Of a DNA stretch of 34,678 nt, positions 8,048-16,303 are shown piece by piece (positions within the stretch are counted from its first letter, which is position 1; the number at the start of each line of letters is the position of its first letter). The position numbers and the translations under genes were made by a program. The stretch comes from Pseudomonas sp. Root71 (lineage in GTDB: Bacteria > Pseudomonadota > Gammaproteobacteria > Pseudomonadales > Pseudomonadaceae): contig NZ_LMHY01000028.1 of assembly GCF_001429045.1 (NCBI RefSeq), positions 135,926 through 170,603 of the forward strand, given 5' to 3'. The notes below the pieces were generated by a model. The model was not told the origin of the DNA, searched no databases, and worked only from the letters and a program-made list of their open reading frames with translations.

Positions 8048-8608
8048 TCAGACTTTCTTGTGCTGCTCGACCCATTGCCCATAGGCATTGATGAAACTTT
8101 GCAAGAACGGCTTGACTGATTCGGACAACTTGCCCGCCTCATCGAACGCCGAACCGGCGCCACCCAGATAGGCTTCCGGCTGCTGCATCATCGGCACATT
8201 CAGAAACACCATGGATTGACGCAGGTTGTGATTGGCACCAAACCCGCCGACGGCCCCCGGCGAAACACTGATAACAGCGCCGGGCTTGCCACTCCACGAA
8301 CTCTTGCCATAAGGGCGAGAACCGACGTCAATCGCATTTTTCAACGGCGCCGGTACCGAACGGTTGTATTCCGGGGTCACGAACAACACCGCGTCGGATG
8401 AGCTCACCTGTTGTCGGAAAGTGCTGTAGGCTGCCGGCGGTGAAGCGCCATCGATGTCTTCGTTATAGAGCGGCAGATCGCCAATTTCGACGATGTTGAG
8501 CTTGAGATTGGCCGGCGCCAGCTCTATCAGGGCCCGTGCGACCTTGCGGTTGATCGATTCCTTTCTCAAGCTGCCGACCACGACGGCGATCGTATAGACG
8601 TTGCTCAT
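8048..8608 (-). CDS. NADPH-dependent FMN reductase (flavodoxin-like)
   Basis: This 186-residue flavoprotein belongs to the NADPH-dependent FMN reductase/ChrR-like quinone reductase family. It has the phosphate-binding loop GSLRKESINRK near residues 12-22 and the family motif TPEYNRSVPAPLKNAIDVGS near 78-97. Such enzymes bind FMN and reduce quinones, azo dyes or chromate with NAD(P)H, giving redox protection in the cytoplasm. The exact substrate is not evident. It stands alone on the minus strand, divergent from the small gene at 8784, with a 16-base palindrome between them. Confidence 0.92.
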   Translation of the reverse strand: MSNVYTIAVVVGSLRKESINRKVARALIELAPANLKLNIVEIGDLPLYNEDIDGASPPAAYSTFRQQVSSSDAVLFVTPEYNRSVPAPLKNAIDVGSRPYGKSSWSGKPGAVISVSPGAVGGFGANHNLRQSMVFLNVPMMQQPEAYLGGAGSAFDEAGKLSESVKPFLQSFINAYGQWVEQHKKV

Positions 8609-8699
8609 AAGAGTTTCTCGACTGTCCGATAGGAAGAGCTTGTAGTTATAGATGACGATTCAAGCAGCGGGCGAGCGAAAACACCGTCCCTGACTATTT

Positions 8700-8715
8700 T
8701 TTTCCCGTAGGAAAA
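8700..8715. promoter_or_regulatory. Palindrome in divergent promoter region
   Basis: TTTTCC-CGTA-GGAAAA lies between the FMN reductase and the 75-residue gene, about 92 bases upstream of the reductase start and 69 upstream of the small gene. Its place between divergent genes suggests a repressor or activator site. The cognate regulator is not identified. The LysR gene at 9100 is a nearby candidate. Confidence 0.3.
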
Positions 8716-8783
8716 CTTACCTCGCCCAAGCACGGTCTACAGTGCCGCAAATTGAGTGATTTATCTCCAGAGGTTCTAAGCAG

Positions 8784-9011
8784 ATGGCAGCAGTACTCGT
8801 CGGTCAGTTCCATGCAAGAGACGCGCAAGGCCGTATTTATTCGGTGCACGAGTTCCAGGACTCCACCCCGGCGGTAGACGGTTCAGGCCCTGTCACCACC
8901 TACAAGCTGGCCATTGGCGACCGTGTCAACAAGGTCGACGACAATGAATTCATGCTGGTGCAAACCGGCGTGACCATTACCCGCGAACCGCAAACCGTCA
9001 GCGTTTCATAA
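8784..9011 (+). CDS. Conserved small protein of unknown function
   Basis: This 75-residue protein starts MAAVLVGQFHARDAQGR after an AGAGGT ribosome site. It has no signal peptide, membrane segment or cysteine. The sequence looks like a small beta-rich domain (alternating polar and hydrophobic residues such as TTYKLAIGDRVNKVDDNEFM). I do not recognise a characterised family; it resembles hypothetical proteins I associate with Pseudomonas only. It lies alone between the divergent FMN reductase and a LysR gene 88 bases downstream. Confidence 0.75.
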   Translation: MAAVLVGQFHARDAQGRIYSVHEFQDSTPAVDGSGPVTTYKLAIGDRVNKVDDNEFMLVQTGVTITREPQTVSVS

Positions 9012-9099
9012 CCCGTCGTTATGAGCAGAAGTCATATGCGCGGACTTGGGGTAGGATTCAGCCACTGACTCCTCCACCTGCTGAACATGGACTTCACGC

Positions 9100-9993
9100 A
9101 TGCGCTTACGCCATATCGAAGTGATCCAGGCGCTCTTGCAGACCGGTCACCTGGGCACCGCCGCCGAATGGCTGCAGTTGCCAGTGGCCGAAGTCGAGCG
9201 CTTGCTGCGCGACGCCGAGGATCAGTTGGGTTTCATGCTGTTCGCCAGCGTGCGCGGGCGATTGCAGGCCACCCGCGAAGCACGGGAACTGCAGGTGGAA
9301 ATTGTCCGGGTCTACGACGCGCTCGAACCGGTGCAGCGCCTGGCCAACAGCCTCAGGCAATACCTGGCGCCGCCGCTGCGCATCATCTGCACCCCGCCCC
9401 TGGCCAACCAATTGCTGCCACACAGTATCGCAGCCCTGCGCCGACGCCTGCCCGACGCGCCTTGCACTCTGCTGAGCCAGCCCACCCGCGACATCGTCAG
9501 AAGCCTGCTGCTGCGTGAAAGCGATCTGGGCCTGAGCCTGCATGACCCCGATCACGCCGACCTCGATTGCCAGGTGATTGCCCAAGGCAAACTCCAGCTG
9601 CTCGCCCCCCATGGCTGGCTGCAACCGAAACAGAAATACATTTCACTGCAGGATCTGGCCGGTCAATCGATGATTGGCCTGGAGGGGCACGACCCGTTGA
9701 GCCCGGCGCTGGAAAACAAACTGCATGGCTTGCGGCCTGCCCCGGTGATCCAGACCCGGGTCCAGACGCATCAGATGATGCGCAGTATGGTCGAGGCCGG
9801 CGAAGGGCTGGCCATCGTCGACCCCTTCACCGCCCTCGGCGCCAAAGCCTCGGGCCTGGACGCCTGCCCGCTGGCACCAGCGATCCCGGTCAGTCTCTAC
9901 GCCCTGACCCTGAAAAACGCCGAACCCTCTCCGGCGGTTCAGGCACTGTTGGCCATCGTCACGGAACAAGCCGCGGCGATGCTGACGAACTGA
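9100..9993 (+). CDS. LysR-family transcriptional regulator
   Basis: This 297-residue regulator has an N-terminal winged helix-turn-helix (about 1-60; HIEVIQALLQTGHLGTAAEW) and a periplasmic-binding-like effector domain from about 90 on, including the segment MVEAGEGLAIVDPFTA expected near the C-terminal third. The length is typical. There is no clear ribosome site before the ATG. The target is unknown; the flanking small protein and FMN reductase are candidates. The final 35 bases overlap the 3' end of the convergent GNAT gene. Confidence 0.9.
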   Translation: MRLRHIEVIQALLQTGHLGTAAEWLQLPVAEVERLLRDAEDQLGFMLFASVRGRLQATREARELQVEIVRVYDALEPVQRLANSLRQYLAPPLRIICTPPLANQLLPHSIAALRRRLPDAPCTLLSQPTRDIVRSLLLRESDLGLSLHDPDHADLDCQVIAQGKLQLLAPHGWLQPKQKYISLQDLAGQSMIGLEGHDPLSPALENKLHGLRPAPVIQTRVQTHQMMRSMVEAGEGLAIVDPFTALGAKASGLDACPLAPAIPVSLYALTLKNAEPSPAVQALLAIVTEQAAAMLTN

Positions 9994-10573
9994 ACGGGTT
10001 TTCCAGCGGATTTTCGAACAATCGATACCAGAACAGCGCCACTTCGGCGGTGTTCGGATCGATGCCGCGATAGCGCAGGTGGTCGATCCCGCCGATCACG
10101 TAACCGCAGCGCTCATAGAGCCTGCAGGCCCCCAGGTTGTTGTTCTGGGTTTCGAGCATGATGCCCGGGAGTTTCTTCTTGCGGCTCCAGAATTGCGCCA
10201 CATCCAGCAGGGCCTTGGCCACACCATGTCGCCGGGCCGGTGCGTGCACCGCCAGTTCGTCGATATGGGCAAAGCCGTTCCAGTTGGTACTGACCACCAG
10301 GTGCCCCACGGGCTGGTCATCCAGATACGCCATGAAAATCGCGCTATCGGCGGCATCGCGATAGCTGCTGAATTCCTCGGGATCGATGCCGTAGCACTTG
10401 CGATAAGGCGTGATCGGGGTGACCTGCCACTGGGCCACCGGCGCTCCTATTTGTGCCGCACCGTAGGCCGCGACTTCAAAACTGAAATCACTGCCCCAGA
10501 TATAGGCGGCAAAACCTTCGTCGGCAACCCGTACCGACAACCCTGGATAATTCGGATTTATTACCGGTTGCAT
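9959..10573 (-). CDS. GNAT-family N-acetyltransferase
   Basis: This is a 204-residue acetyltransferase. The GNAT core lies at about 95-175: DELAVHAPARRHGVAKALLD carries the acetyl-CoA pyrophosphate loop (R/Q-x-x-G-x-A form), and YERCGYVIGG is the terminal motif. The substrate is unknown. The start MQPVINPNYP has GAGGA about 12 bases upstream. The alternative ATG at 10591 overlaps the ldcA TGA as ATGA but lacks a spaced ribosome site. Either way it follows ldcA closely and is probably co-transcribed with it. The 3' end overlaps the lysR end by 35 bases tail to tail. Confidence 0.88.
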   Translation of the reverse strand: MQPVINPNYPGLSVRVADEGFAAYIWGSDFSFEVAAYGAAQIGAPVAQWQVTPITPYRKCYGIDPEEFSSYRDAADSAIFMAYLDDQPVGHLVVSTNWNGFAHIDELAVHAPARRHGVAKALLDVAQFWSRKKKLPGIMLETQNNNLGACRLYERCGYVIGGIDHLRYRGIDPNTAEVALFWYRLFENPLENPFSSSASPRLVP

Positions 10574-10587
10574 GCTGGGAAAGGTCC

Positions 10588-12843
10588 TCATTCCTTGATG
10601 CAATCGACGGTGTAGCACCGTCCACTGCCCTGATCTTCATGTTGCAATCCGTGCACATCAGCGACGAACCCCGGAAAACTGCTATCAAACGTGCGGGCAA
10701 ACGCCAGGTAATCGATGATCGAGCGGGTCGACTCGGTAAAACGCTCGCCCGGCATGATCAGCGGAATGCCGGGCGGGTACGGCACCAGCATCACCGCGGC
10801 GATCCGCCCGTCCAGCGCATCGATCGACACGGCTTCGACTTCACCTCGCACCAATTGATCATAGGCGTCCGCCGGCTTCATCGCGACTTCCGGCAGTACG
10901 GTGTACATGCGCTTGAGGTGCCTGGCGGTGGCATTGCTGCGATAACAGGCATGCAACTGATCACACAGATCACGCAGCCCCATGCCCTGATAGCGAGCGA
11001 CATTCTCTTGCGCCACGCAAGGCAGGCAGTTGGCCAGACTGACGTTGGCGTCGTAGCTGCGCTTGAACTCCAGCAGCTCGGTGAGCAGCGTACTCCACTT
11101 GCCCTTGGTGATGCCCATGGAGAACAACACCAGGAACGAATACAGCCCGGTCTTCTCGACCACCAGGCCGCGCTCCCAAAGGAACTTGCTGACCACCGCC
11201 GCCGGAATCCCGCGCTCGCTGAGGGCGCCACCGGCGGTCAACCCCGGCATCACCAGCGTGACCTTGATCGGGTCGAGCAGCACATAATCGTCGGTCACGC
11301 CGCCAAAGCCGTGCCAGTCGGCATCGGGTTGCAGCAACCAGTCCTCGGTGACGACCCGCTCGATGCCTTGCGCCGTCGGCGGTTGCCAGATCGAGAACCA
11401 CCAGTCATCCGCGGCAATGTGCTGGCGCAAATTGGCCAGCGCCCGGCGAAAACTCAGGGCTTCGTCGAACATTTCCTGCAACAGCGAACGCCCGGCCGGC
11501 CCTTCCATCATCGCCGACGCCACATCCAGCGAGGCGATGATGCCGTACTGCGGCGAGGTCGAGATGTGCATCATGAACGCTTCGTTGAAGCGATCCCGGT
11601 CCAGTTGCCGCGCACCGCCATCGCGCACGTGAATCATCGATGCCTGACTGAAGGCCGCCAGCAACTTGTGGGTCGAATGGGTGGTGAACACCAGTGGGCT
11701 GTCCTCATCACGGGAGGTGCCCATACCGTAGCGCCCGGCAAAGAACTCATGAAACGCCGCATAGGCGTACCAGGCCTCGTCGAAGTGCAACACCTCAACG
11801 CTATTGCCCAGTTGCTGCCTGATCAGCTCGGCGTTGTAGCAGAGGCCGTCATAGGTCGAATTGGTCACCACCGCGAGCTTGACCTTCGGTGAACGGCCCT
11901 TGGTCAGCGGGCTGGCGTCGATCTTGGCCTGGATCGATTCGCGACTGAACTCACTCAGGGGAATCGGGCCGATGATCCCCAGTTCATTACGCTCCGGACA
12001 CAGGTACAGCGGGATCGCGCCGGTCATGATGATCGAGTGCAGCACCGACTTGTGGCAATTGCGATCCACCAGCACCAGGTCATCGCGGGCGACCACCGAG
12101 TGCCAGACAATCTTGTTGGCCGTGGAGGTGCCATTGATCACGAAAAAGGTGTGATCGGCGCCAAAATTGCGTGCCGCGCGGGCCTCGGCTTCAGCCAGGG
12201 GACCCGTGTGATCGAGCAAGGAGCCGAGCTCCGGCACCGACACCGAAAGATCCGAGCGCAGGGTGTTTTCCCCGAAAAACTGGTGAAACGCCTGCCCGAC
12301 CGGACTTTTGTGATACGCCACGCCACCGCCGTGACCAGGGGTGTGCCAGGAGTAATTGGAATCGGCCGTGTGTTGCACCAGCGCCTTGAAAAACGGCGGC
12401 AGCAAGCCATCGAGGTATTTGCGCGCGGCGCGGGCCACCTGCCGGGCGAGAAAGGGCACGGTGTCCTCAAACAGATAAAGAATGCCGCGCAACTGATTGA
12501 GCTCGGCCATTGCATCGGCGGGCGCGTTTTCCAGGGTCACCTTTTCGCCCAGGGCGAAGATCGGCAGATCCGGCGCACGCACCCGCGCCAGACCGATCAG
12601 TTCGGCCATGTTTTGTAACAAATGGGAGTGGGTACTGGCGTCCTCGGAGGCAATCAACATGCAGGACAGGCCATGGTAAGTCGATGCCACCAAACGTCCT
12701 TCGGTGTAGTCCACCGCCGAAACGACGCTGAACCCTTCCTGCTCCAGCTCCCGGGCAATCCCCCGCACGCGGTCGCCGGCGACGCTGTCGGCCTTGATGT
12801 CGCGATGGACAATCAGCACCGGGAATTTCAAGTCTTTGTACAT
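10588..12843 (-). CDS. ldcA: Lysine decarboxylase (Orn/Lys/Arg family, PLP)
   Basis: This 751-residue PLP-dependent decarboxylase has a wing/response-regulator-like N-terminal domain (about 1-130), the large fold-type-I PLP domain, and a C-terminal domain. SATTHSTHKLL-type motif THSTHKLLAAFSQ places the PLP lysine at Lys393, and HFDEAWYAYAAFHE near 353-366 holds the PLP-pyridine Asp. It is collinear over its whole length with P. aeruginosa LdcA (PA1818), which makes cadaverine from lysine in arginine-responsive lysine catabolism; this supports the symbol, from recall. The substrate is inferred by orthology. The ribosome site is weak. Confidence 0.9.
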   Translation of the reverse strand: MYKDLKFPVLIVHRDIKADSVAGDRVRGIARELEQEGFSVVSAVDYTEGRLVASTYHGLSCMLIASEDASTHSHLLQNMAELIGLARVRAPDLPIFALGEKVTLENAPADAMAELNQLRGILYLFEDTVPFLARQVARAARKYLDGLLPPFFKALVQHTADSNYSWHTPGHGGGVAYHKSPVGQAFHQFFGENTLRSDLSVSVPELGSLLDHTGPLAEAEARAARNFGADHTFFVINGTSTANKIVWHSVVARDDLVLVDRNCHKSVLHSIIMTGAIPLYLCPERNELGIIGPIPLSEFSRESIQAKIDASPLTKGRSPKVKLAVVTNSTYDGLCYNAELIRQQLGNSVEVLHFDEAWYAYAAFHEFFAGRYGMGTSRDEDSPLVFTTHSTHKLLAAFSQASMIHVRDGGARQLDRDRFNEAFMMHISTSPQYGIIASLDVASAMMEGPAGRSLLQEMFDEALSFRRALANLRQHIAADDWWFSIWQPPTAQGIERVVTEDWLLQPDADWHGFGGVTDDYVLLDPIKVTLVMPGLTAGGALSERGIPAAVVSKFLWERGLVVEKTGLYSFLVLFSMGITKGKWSTLLTELLEFKRSYDANVSLANCLPCVAQENVARYQGMGLRDLCDQLHACYRSNATARHLKRMYTVLPEVAMKPADAYDQLVRGEVEAVSIDALDGRIAAVMLVPYPPGIPLIMPGERFTESTRSIIDYLAFARTFDSSFPGFVADVHGLQHEDQGSGRCYTVDCIKE

Positions 12844-12977
12844 GAGGCTCAGTGTCCCGAGGCGGCAGACCAGAGCCTGCCAATCACCTCAGGGTAGAGT
12901 GTTGCAGAGAATGTGGCGAGTGTGATGCCCATGTTCGGTCACCGCACGCACCATTCTGTGGCAACGGAGAGCTTCCC

Positions 12978-13099
12978 TGTGGCGAGGGAGCTTGCTCCCG
13001 CTGGGTCGCGAAGCGGCCCCCGGCGTACTTTCTGACATACTTTGCATGCAGGTTTCACGTCGGCTTCGCCGCCGAGCGGGAGCAAGCTCCCTCGCCACA
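12978..13099. repeat. REP pair (GGCGAGGGAGCTTGCTCCCG type)
   Basis: Two perfect 25-base inverted copies lie at 12978-13002 and 13075-13099 in the 282-base gap between the ldcA start and the dnaQ stop. The core GGCGAGGGAGCTTGCTCCCG is a REP family distinct from the pairs at 7888 and 27444. A short CGGC-TTC-GCCG hairpin sits between the arms. The remainder of the gap should hold the ldcA promoter; I see no confident -35/-10 pair. Confidence 0.9.
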
Positions 13100-13125
13100 A
13101 AGAGTGTGCGTTTGAAAATGTGGGA

Positions 13126-13884
13126 TTACGCCTGCGCTTCAGCCTCGGCCAGTTGCACCCACAACGCCGGGGCACCCGCGGATTTGCCGATGACTTCCAG
13201 GCGGGCCGCGTGGCGGGCCAGGTCGTCTTCGCTGGCGCGGATGATGCGCGTCGGCTGGCGGTTCGCCGGCAAACGGCGAATCTCGGTAGCCGAGTTGTCC
13301 GCCCCTTCACCGGAGCCATTGCCATCGGAGGCGTTGCCGGCCAGGGACAGACTGGTCTGCCCCCCGGTCATGGTCAGGTAGACGTCGGCGAGAATCTCGG
13401 AGTCGAGCAAGGCGCCGTGCAGTTCACGGCCGGAGTTGTCGACGCCATAGCGCTTGCACAGGGCATCGAGGCTGTTGCGCTGCCCCGGGTGACGTTCCCG
13501 GGCCATCATCAGGGTGTCGAGGATCGAGCAGTGCTGCGTGATGTCCGCGCGGTCCTGCTGGCCCATCAGAGCGAATTCGTTGTTGATGAAGCCAACGTCG
13601 AACGCCGCGTTATGGATGATCAGCTGCGCGCCCTTGATGAACTCGAAGAACTCTTCGGCCACCTCGGCAAAACGCGGCTTGCCCACGAGGAATTCGTTGG
13701 TGATGCCGTGGACGCCGATGGCGCCTTCGTCACTTTCGCGATCCGGTTGCAGGTACACGTGAAAGTGCCGGCCCGTCAGGCGTCGGCCGATCAACTCGAC
13801 ACAACCGATTTCGATAATCCGGTGGCCGTCGGTCACCGGCATGCCGGTGGTTTCGGTGTCGAGTACAACGGATCTGGTGGCCAT
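13126..13884 (-). CDS. dnaQ: DNA polymerase III epsilon subunit (proofreading)
   Basis: This 252-residue DEDDh 3'-5' exonuclease proofreads for DNA polymerase III. The catalytic residues are all present: Asp9 and Glu11 in DTETTG, Asp96 in HNAAFDVGF, His156 and Asp161 in HGALLDSE. The C-terminal tail (about 180-252) would bind the polymerase alpha subunit. It lies next to rnhA as in many gammaproteobacteria, but on the same strand and not divergent as in E. coli. A REP-bearing gap of 182 bases separates it from rnhA, so it may have its own promoter. Confidence 0.96.
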   Translation of the reverse strand: MATRSVVLDTETTGMPVTDGHRIIEIGCVELIGRRLTGRHFHVYLQPDRESDEGAIGVHGITNEFLVGKPRFAEVAEEFFEFIKGAQLIIHNAAFDVGFINNEFALMGQQDRADITQHCSILDTLMMARERHPGQRNSLDALCKRYGVDNSGRELHGALLDSEILADVYLTMTGGQTSLSLAGNASDGNGSGEGADNSATEIRRLPANRQPTRIIRASEDDLARHAARLEVIGKSAGAPALWVQLAEAEAQA

Positions 13885-13940
13885 CAGTGCTCAGCTCTCA
13901 ATCGGTATTCGGGCAAAAGCCGCGATATTAACACGGTCCC

Positions 13941-14057
13941 TGTAGGAGCTGCCGCAGGCTGCGATCTTTTGAGCTGGCTTTTGATTTTCTGCGGCCTAAA
14001 AAAGATCAAGATCAAAAGATCGTCCGATCGCGGCCCGAGCTTTCGGCAGCTCCTACA
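13941..14057. repeat. Imperfect REP pair (TGTAGGAGCTGCCG type)
   Basis: The left copy starts TGTAGGAGCTGCCGCAGGCT and runs to about 13970; the right copy, inverted and degenerate, ends TCGGCAGCTCCTACA at 14057. The pair fills the gap between dnaQ and rnhA. It is the same family as the perfect pair at 26169-26236, with more drift inside. Confidence 0.85.
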
Positions 14058-14066
14058 TGAGGTTGA

Positions 14067-14519
14067 TCAGCCCTGCTTGTACCCACGCACTTCATCCACG
14101 CCACGGTTGGCCAACTGGTCGGCCCGTTCGTTGCCGTGATGGCCAATGTGTCCGCGCACCCATTTCCAGGTGACCTTGTGGCGGTTGACCTGCTCGTCGA
14201 GCAGCTTCCACAGGTCAGCGTTTTTCACCGGTTCCTTCGCCGCGGTTTTCCAGCCGCGCTTCTTCCAGTTGTCCATCCACTCGTTGATGCCTTTCATCAC
14301 GTACTGGGAGTCGGTCACCAGCAGCACCTCGCAGGGACGCTTGAGCTCTTCCAGGCCACGAATCGCGCCCATCAGTTCCATGCGGTTGTTGGTGGTGTTG
14401 GCTTCGCCGCCCCAGAGTTCCTTTTCGACGCCCTTGCATACCAGCAGTGCGCCCCAGCCGCCAGGGCCCGGGTTGCCTTTGCAGGCGCCGTCGGTGAACA
14501 GTTCTACGCTATCGCTCAT
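14067..14519 (-). CDS. rnhA: Ribonuclease HI
   Basis: This 150-residue RNase HI degrades the RNA strand of RNA-DNA hybrids. The active-site residues Asp10 (FTDGACKGNPG), Glu48 (RMEL), Asp70 (VTDSQYV), His124 and Asp134 (ERADQLA) are all at the positions known from E. coli RNase HI. The basic handle region WKKRGWKTAAKEPVKN (85-100) is present. The gene lies between a methyltransferase gene upstream and dnaQ downstream on the same strand. Confidence 0.97.
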   Translation of the reverse strand: MSDSVELFTDGACKGNPGPGGWGALLVCKGVEKELWGGEANTTNNRMELMGAIRGLEELKRPCEVLLVTDSQYVMKGINEWMDNWKKRGWKTAAKEPVKNADLWKLLDEQVNRHKVTWKWVRGHIGHHGNERADQLANRGVDEVRGYKQG

Positions 14520-14612
14520 GCCAATCTATCCAGGAAAATGCGCTGGCCCGCCGATCGCTGATCGACGACGCCCGAAGCCGGGACAGGCCCGGCTGCAAAT
14601 GAAAAGTGTGTA

Positions 14613-15371
14613 TTACGGTTCGATGTTGCGCCGGTTGACCTTGGCCATCGGCAACGGGATCAGCTTGCCCATCGGTTCGCGCCGCTCCTGGCGGACAGGT
14701 CGCAGGCCCACCACGATCTTGCGCGCCACCAATAAATAGAAGCCGCCGCCCGACAGTTGCCAGTCACCGGCCTTGCGCTCCCAACCGGCCAGACGGGTCT
14801 GCCACGCCGGCGACGCAAGCGGCGGACGATAGCACCCGAAGCGGCGTTTCTCCAGTGCGAAGCCCAGCAGGTTAAGCCAGTCCGCGACCCGTGACGGCGA
14901 AATGCAGCGCGCCTTGCGCAGCGCATCCTGGGCAAACACATGCCGCAGTCCCCAACTGCTCCAGGGATTGATGCCAATGATCAGCAAATGCCCGCCAGGG
15001 CGTACGCTGCTGGCCGCCTCGCGCAGCAGGCCGTGGGGCGACAGGCAGAAATCCAGGCCATGTTGCAGCACCACCACATCGGCGGCATGCTCGCTCAATG
15101 GCCAGGCCTGTTCCTCACAAACGATCTCGACCCCCGGCAACGGCGCGCCAAGGCGCACATTGCGCTGCACCTGCGGGGCCGACGGCGGGGTCTGGGCCGA
15201 GGGACCGTAATGCACCAGATAGCCACCAAAGAACCGCCCGAGCTCGTCTTCGAGCATGCGCCGCTCTTCGTCCAGCAGAAATTGCCCGAGGGGACCGGCC
15301 AGCCACTCGCGGGCCGCGCTGATCAACGCCAGCCAGTCAGGATCGGCTTGTGCGAACGCTTTATCAGTCAT
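14613..15371 (-). CDS. SAM-dependent methyltransferase domain protein
   Basis: This 252-residue protein has a class I methyltransferase-like core of the Methyltransf_11 type. The segment PLSEHAADVVVLQHGLDFCLSPHGLLREAASSVRPGGHLLIIG corresponds to motifs II-III of such enzymes (about 90-135, split across the protein), but the glycine-rich SAM loop (motif I) is poorly matched, so catalytic activity is uncertain. The start is ATG at 15371 with GGAG six bases upstream; a TTG four codons earlier is less likely. It sits upstream of rnhA and is divergent from gloB, as in P. aeruginosa from recall. Confidence 0.85.
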   Translation of the reverse strand: MTDKAFAQADPDWLALISAAREWLAGPLGQFLLDEERRMLEDELGRFFGGYLVHYGPSAQTPPSAPQVQRNVRLGAPLPGVEIVCEEQAWPLSEHAADVVVLQHGLDFCLSPHGLLREAASSVRPGGHLLIIGINPWSSWGLRHVFAQDALRKARCISPSRVADWLNLLGFALEKRRFGCYRPPLASPAWQTRLAGWERKAGDWQLSGGGFYLLVARKIVVGLRPVRQERREPMGKLIPLPMAKVNRRNIEP

Positions 15372-15405
15372 TGCATTCTCCAACGCGCCAGGAAGTTCTA
15401 AGATG

Positions 15406-15427
15406 CGCCAATGTTTTCCGCTTGGCG
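15406..15427. promoter_or_regulatory. Dyad in methyltransferase/gloB divergent region
   Basis: The 65-base gap between the divergent starts holds CGCCAA (15406-15411) and TTGGCG (15422-15427), an inverted repeat with a 10-base spacer just upstream of the gloB ATG. It could be an operator or a hairpin in the gloB leader. No regulator is identified. Confidence 0.25.
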
Positions 15428-15436
15428 AATCCGACG

Positions 15437-16204
15437 ATGATACAGATCACTGCCCTGCCCGCCTTCACCGACAACTACATCTGGTTGTTACAAGACCACG
15501 GCAGCAAGCGCTGCGCGGTCGTCGACCCGGGTGATGCCGCCCCCGTGCAAGCCTGGCTCGCGGCCAATCCGGGCTGGGTACTGAGTGATATTTTGATCAC
15601 TCATCACCATCATGACCACGTCGGCGGCGTCGAACAGCTGAAAAAAGCGACGGACGCGAAAGTCTATGGTCCGGCCAGCGAAACGATCCCGGCGCGGGAC
15701 GTTGCACTCAAGGACAACGACAAGGTCAGCGTGCTCGGCTGGGACTTCGACGTCCTCGCGGTCCCTGGTCACACCCTGGGGCACATCGCCTATTACCATC
15801 ACGGCTTGCTGTTCTGCGGCGACACACTGTTTGCCGCCGGCTGCGGACGCTTGTTCGAAGGCACGCCACAGCAAATGTACAGCTCGCTGACACGCCTTGC
15901 CGGCTTGCCTGACGACACGCTGGTCTACTGCACCCACGAATACACCCTCGGCAACCTGAAGTTTGCAGCGGCCGTCGAACCGAACAACCCGGACACCGCC
16001 GAGCGCCTGGCCAAAGTCACCCGCCAACGGGAATCAGGGATCATGACGCTGCCCTCGACACTGGCACTGGAAAAGCTCACAAACCCGTTTTTGCGCTCTG
16101 GCGAAACATCCGTTAAAGAAAAAGCGGACGAACGGACCAGCACCGATAACTCGGCGCCCGATATGGTTTTTGCTGCGCTTCGAGCGTGGAAAGACAGGTT
16201 CTAA
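15437..16204 (+). CDS. gloB: Hydroxyacylglutathione hydrolase (glyoxalase II)
   Basis: This 255-residue metallo-beta-lactamase-fold enzyme hydrolyses S-lactoylglutathione to lactate and glutathione, the second step of methylglyoxal detoxification. The dinuclear site is complete: THHHHDH (His56, His58, Asp60, His61), His112 in PGHTLGH, bridging Asp129 in CGDTLF, and His167 in CTHEYT. The C-terminal substrate-binding domain is present. The start MIQITALPAF is the normal family start although no good ribosome site precedes it; an upstream extension in frame crosses the divergent promoter region and is rejected. Confidence 0.96.
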   Translation: MIQITALPAFTDNYIWLLQDHGSKRCAVVDPGDAAPVQAWLAANPGWVLSDILITHHHHDHVGGVEQLKKATDAKVYGPASETIPARDVALKDNDKVSVLGWDFDVLAVPGHTLGHIAYYHHGLLFCGDTLFAAGCGRLFEGTPQQMYSSLTRLAGLPDDTLVYCTHEYTLGNLKFAAAVEPNNPDTAERLAKVTRQRESGIMTLPSTLALEKLTNPFLRSGETSVKEKADERTSTDNSAPDMVFAALRAWKDRF

Positions 16205-16303
16205 AGGGGCTTCTCGAGATTGCAACAATTCTGAAAGGTTGACCGCACAGGGTGCGCTTTCTAGAATCGCCCGACATTTTTGCCCGGAACTTACTTCCAG
16301 CCA

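Noticed and set aside
10639..11892. A long open frame opposite ldcA
   Set aside because: Antisense shadow of a conserved decarboxylase with no ribosome site or recognisable domain.
12978..13099. Repeated arms as a possible CRISPR
   Set aside because: Only two inverted copies, no regular spacers and no cas genes; it is a REP pair.
16280..16303. TTG start upstream of mltD
   Set aside because: It adds eight residues before a normal lipoprotein signal and has no ribosome site.
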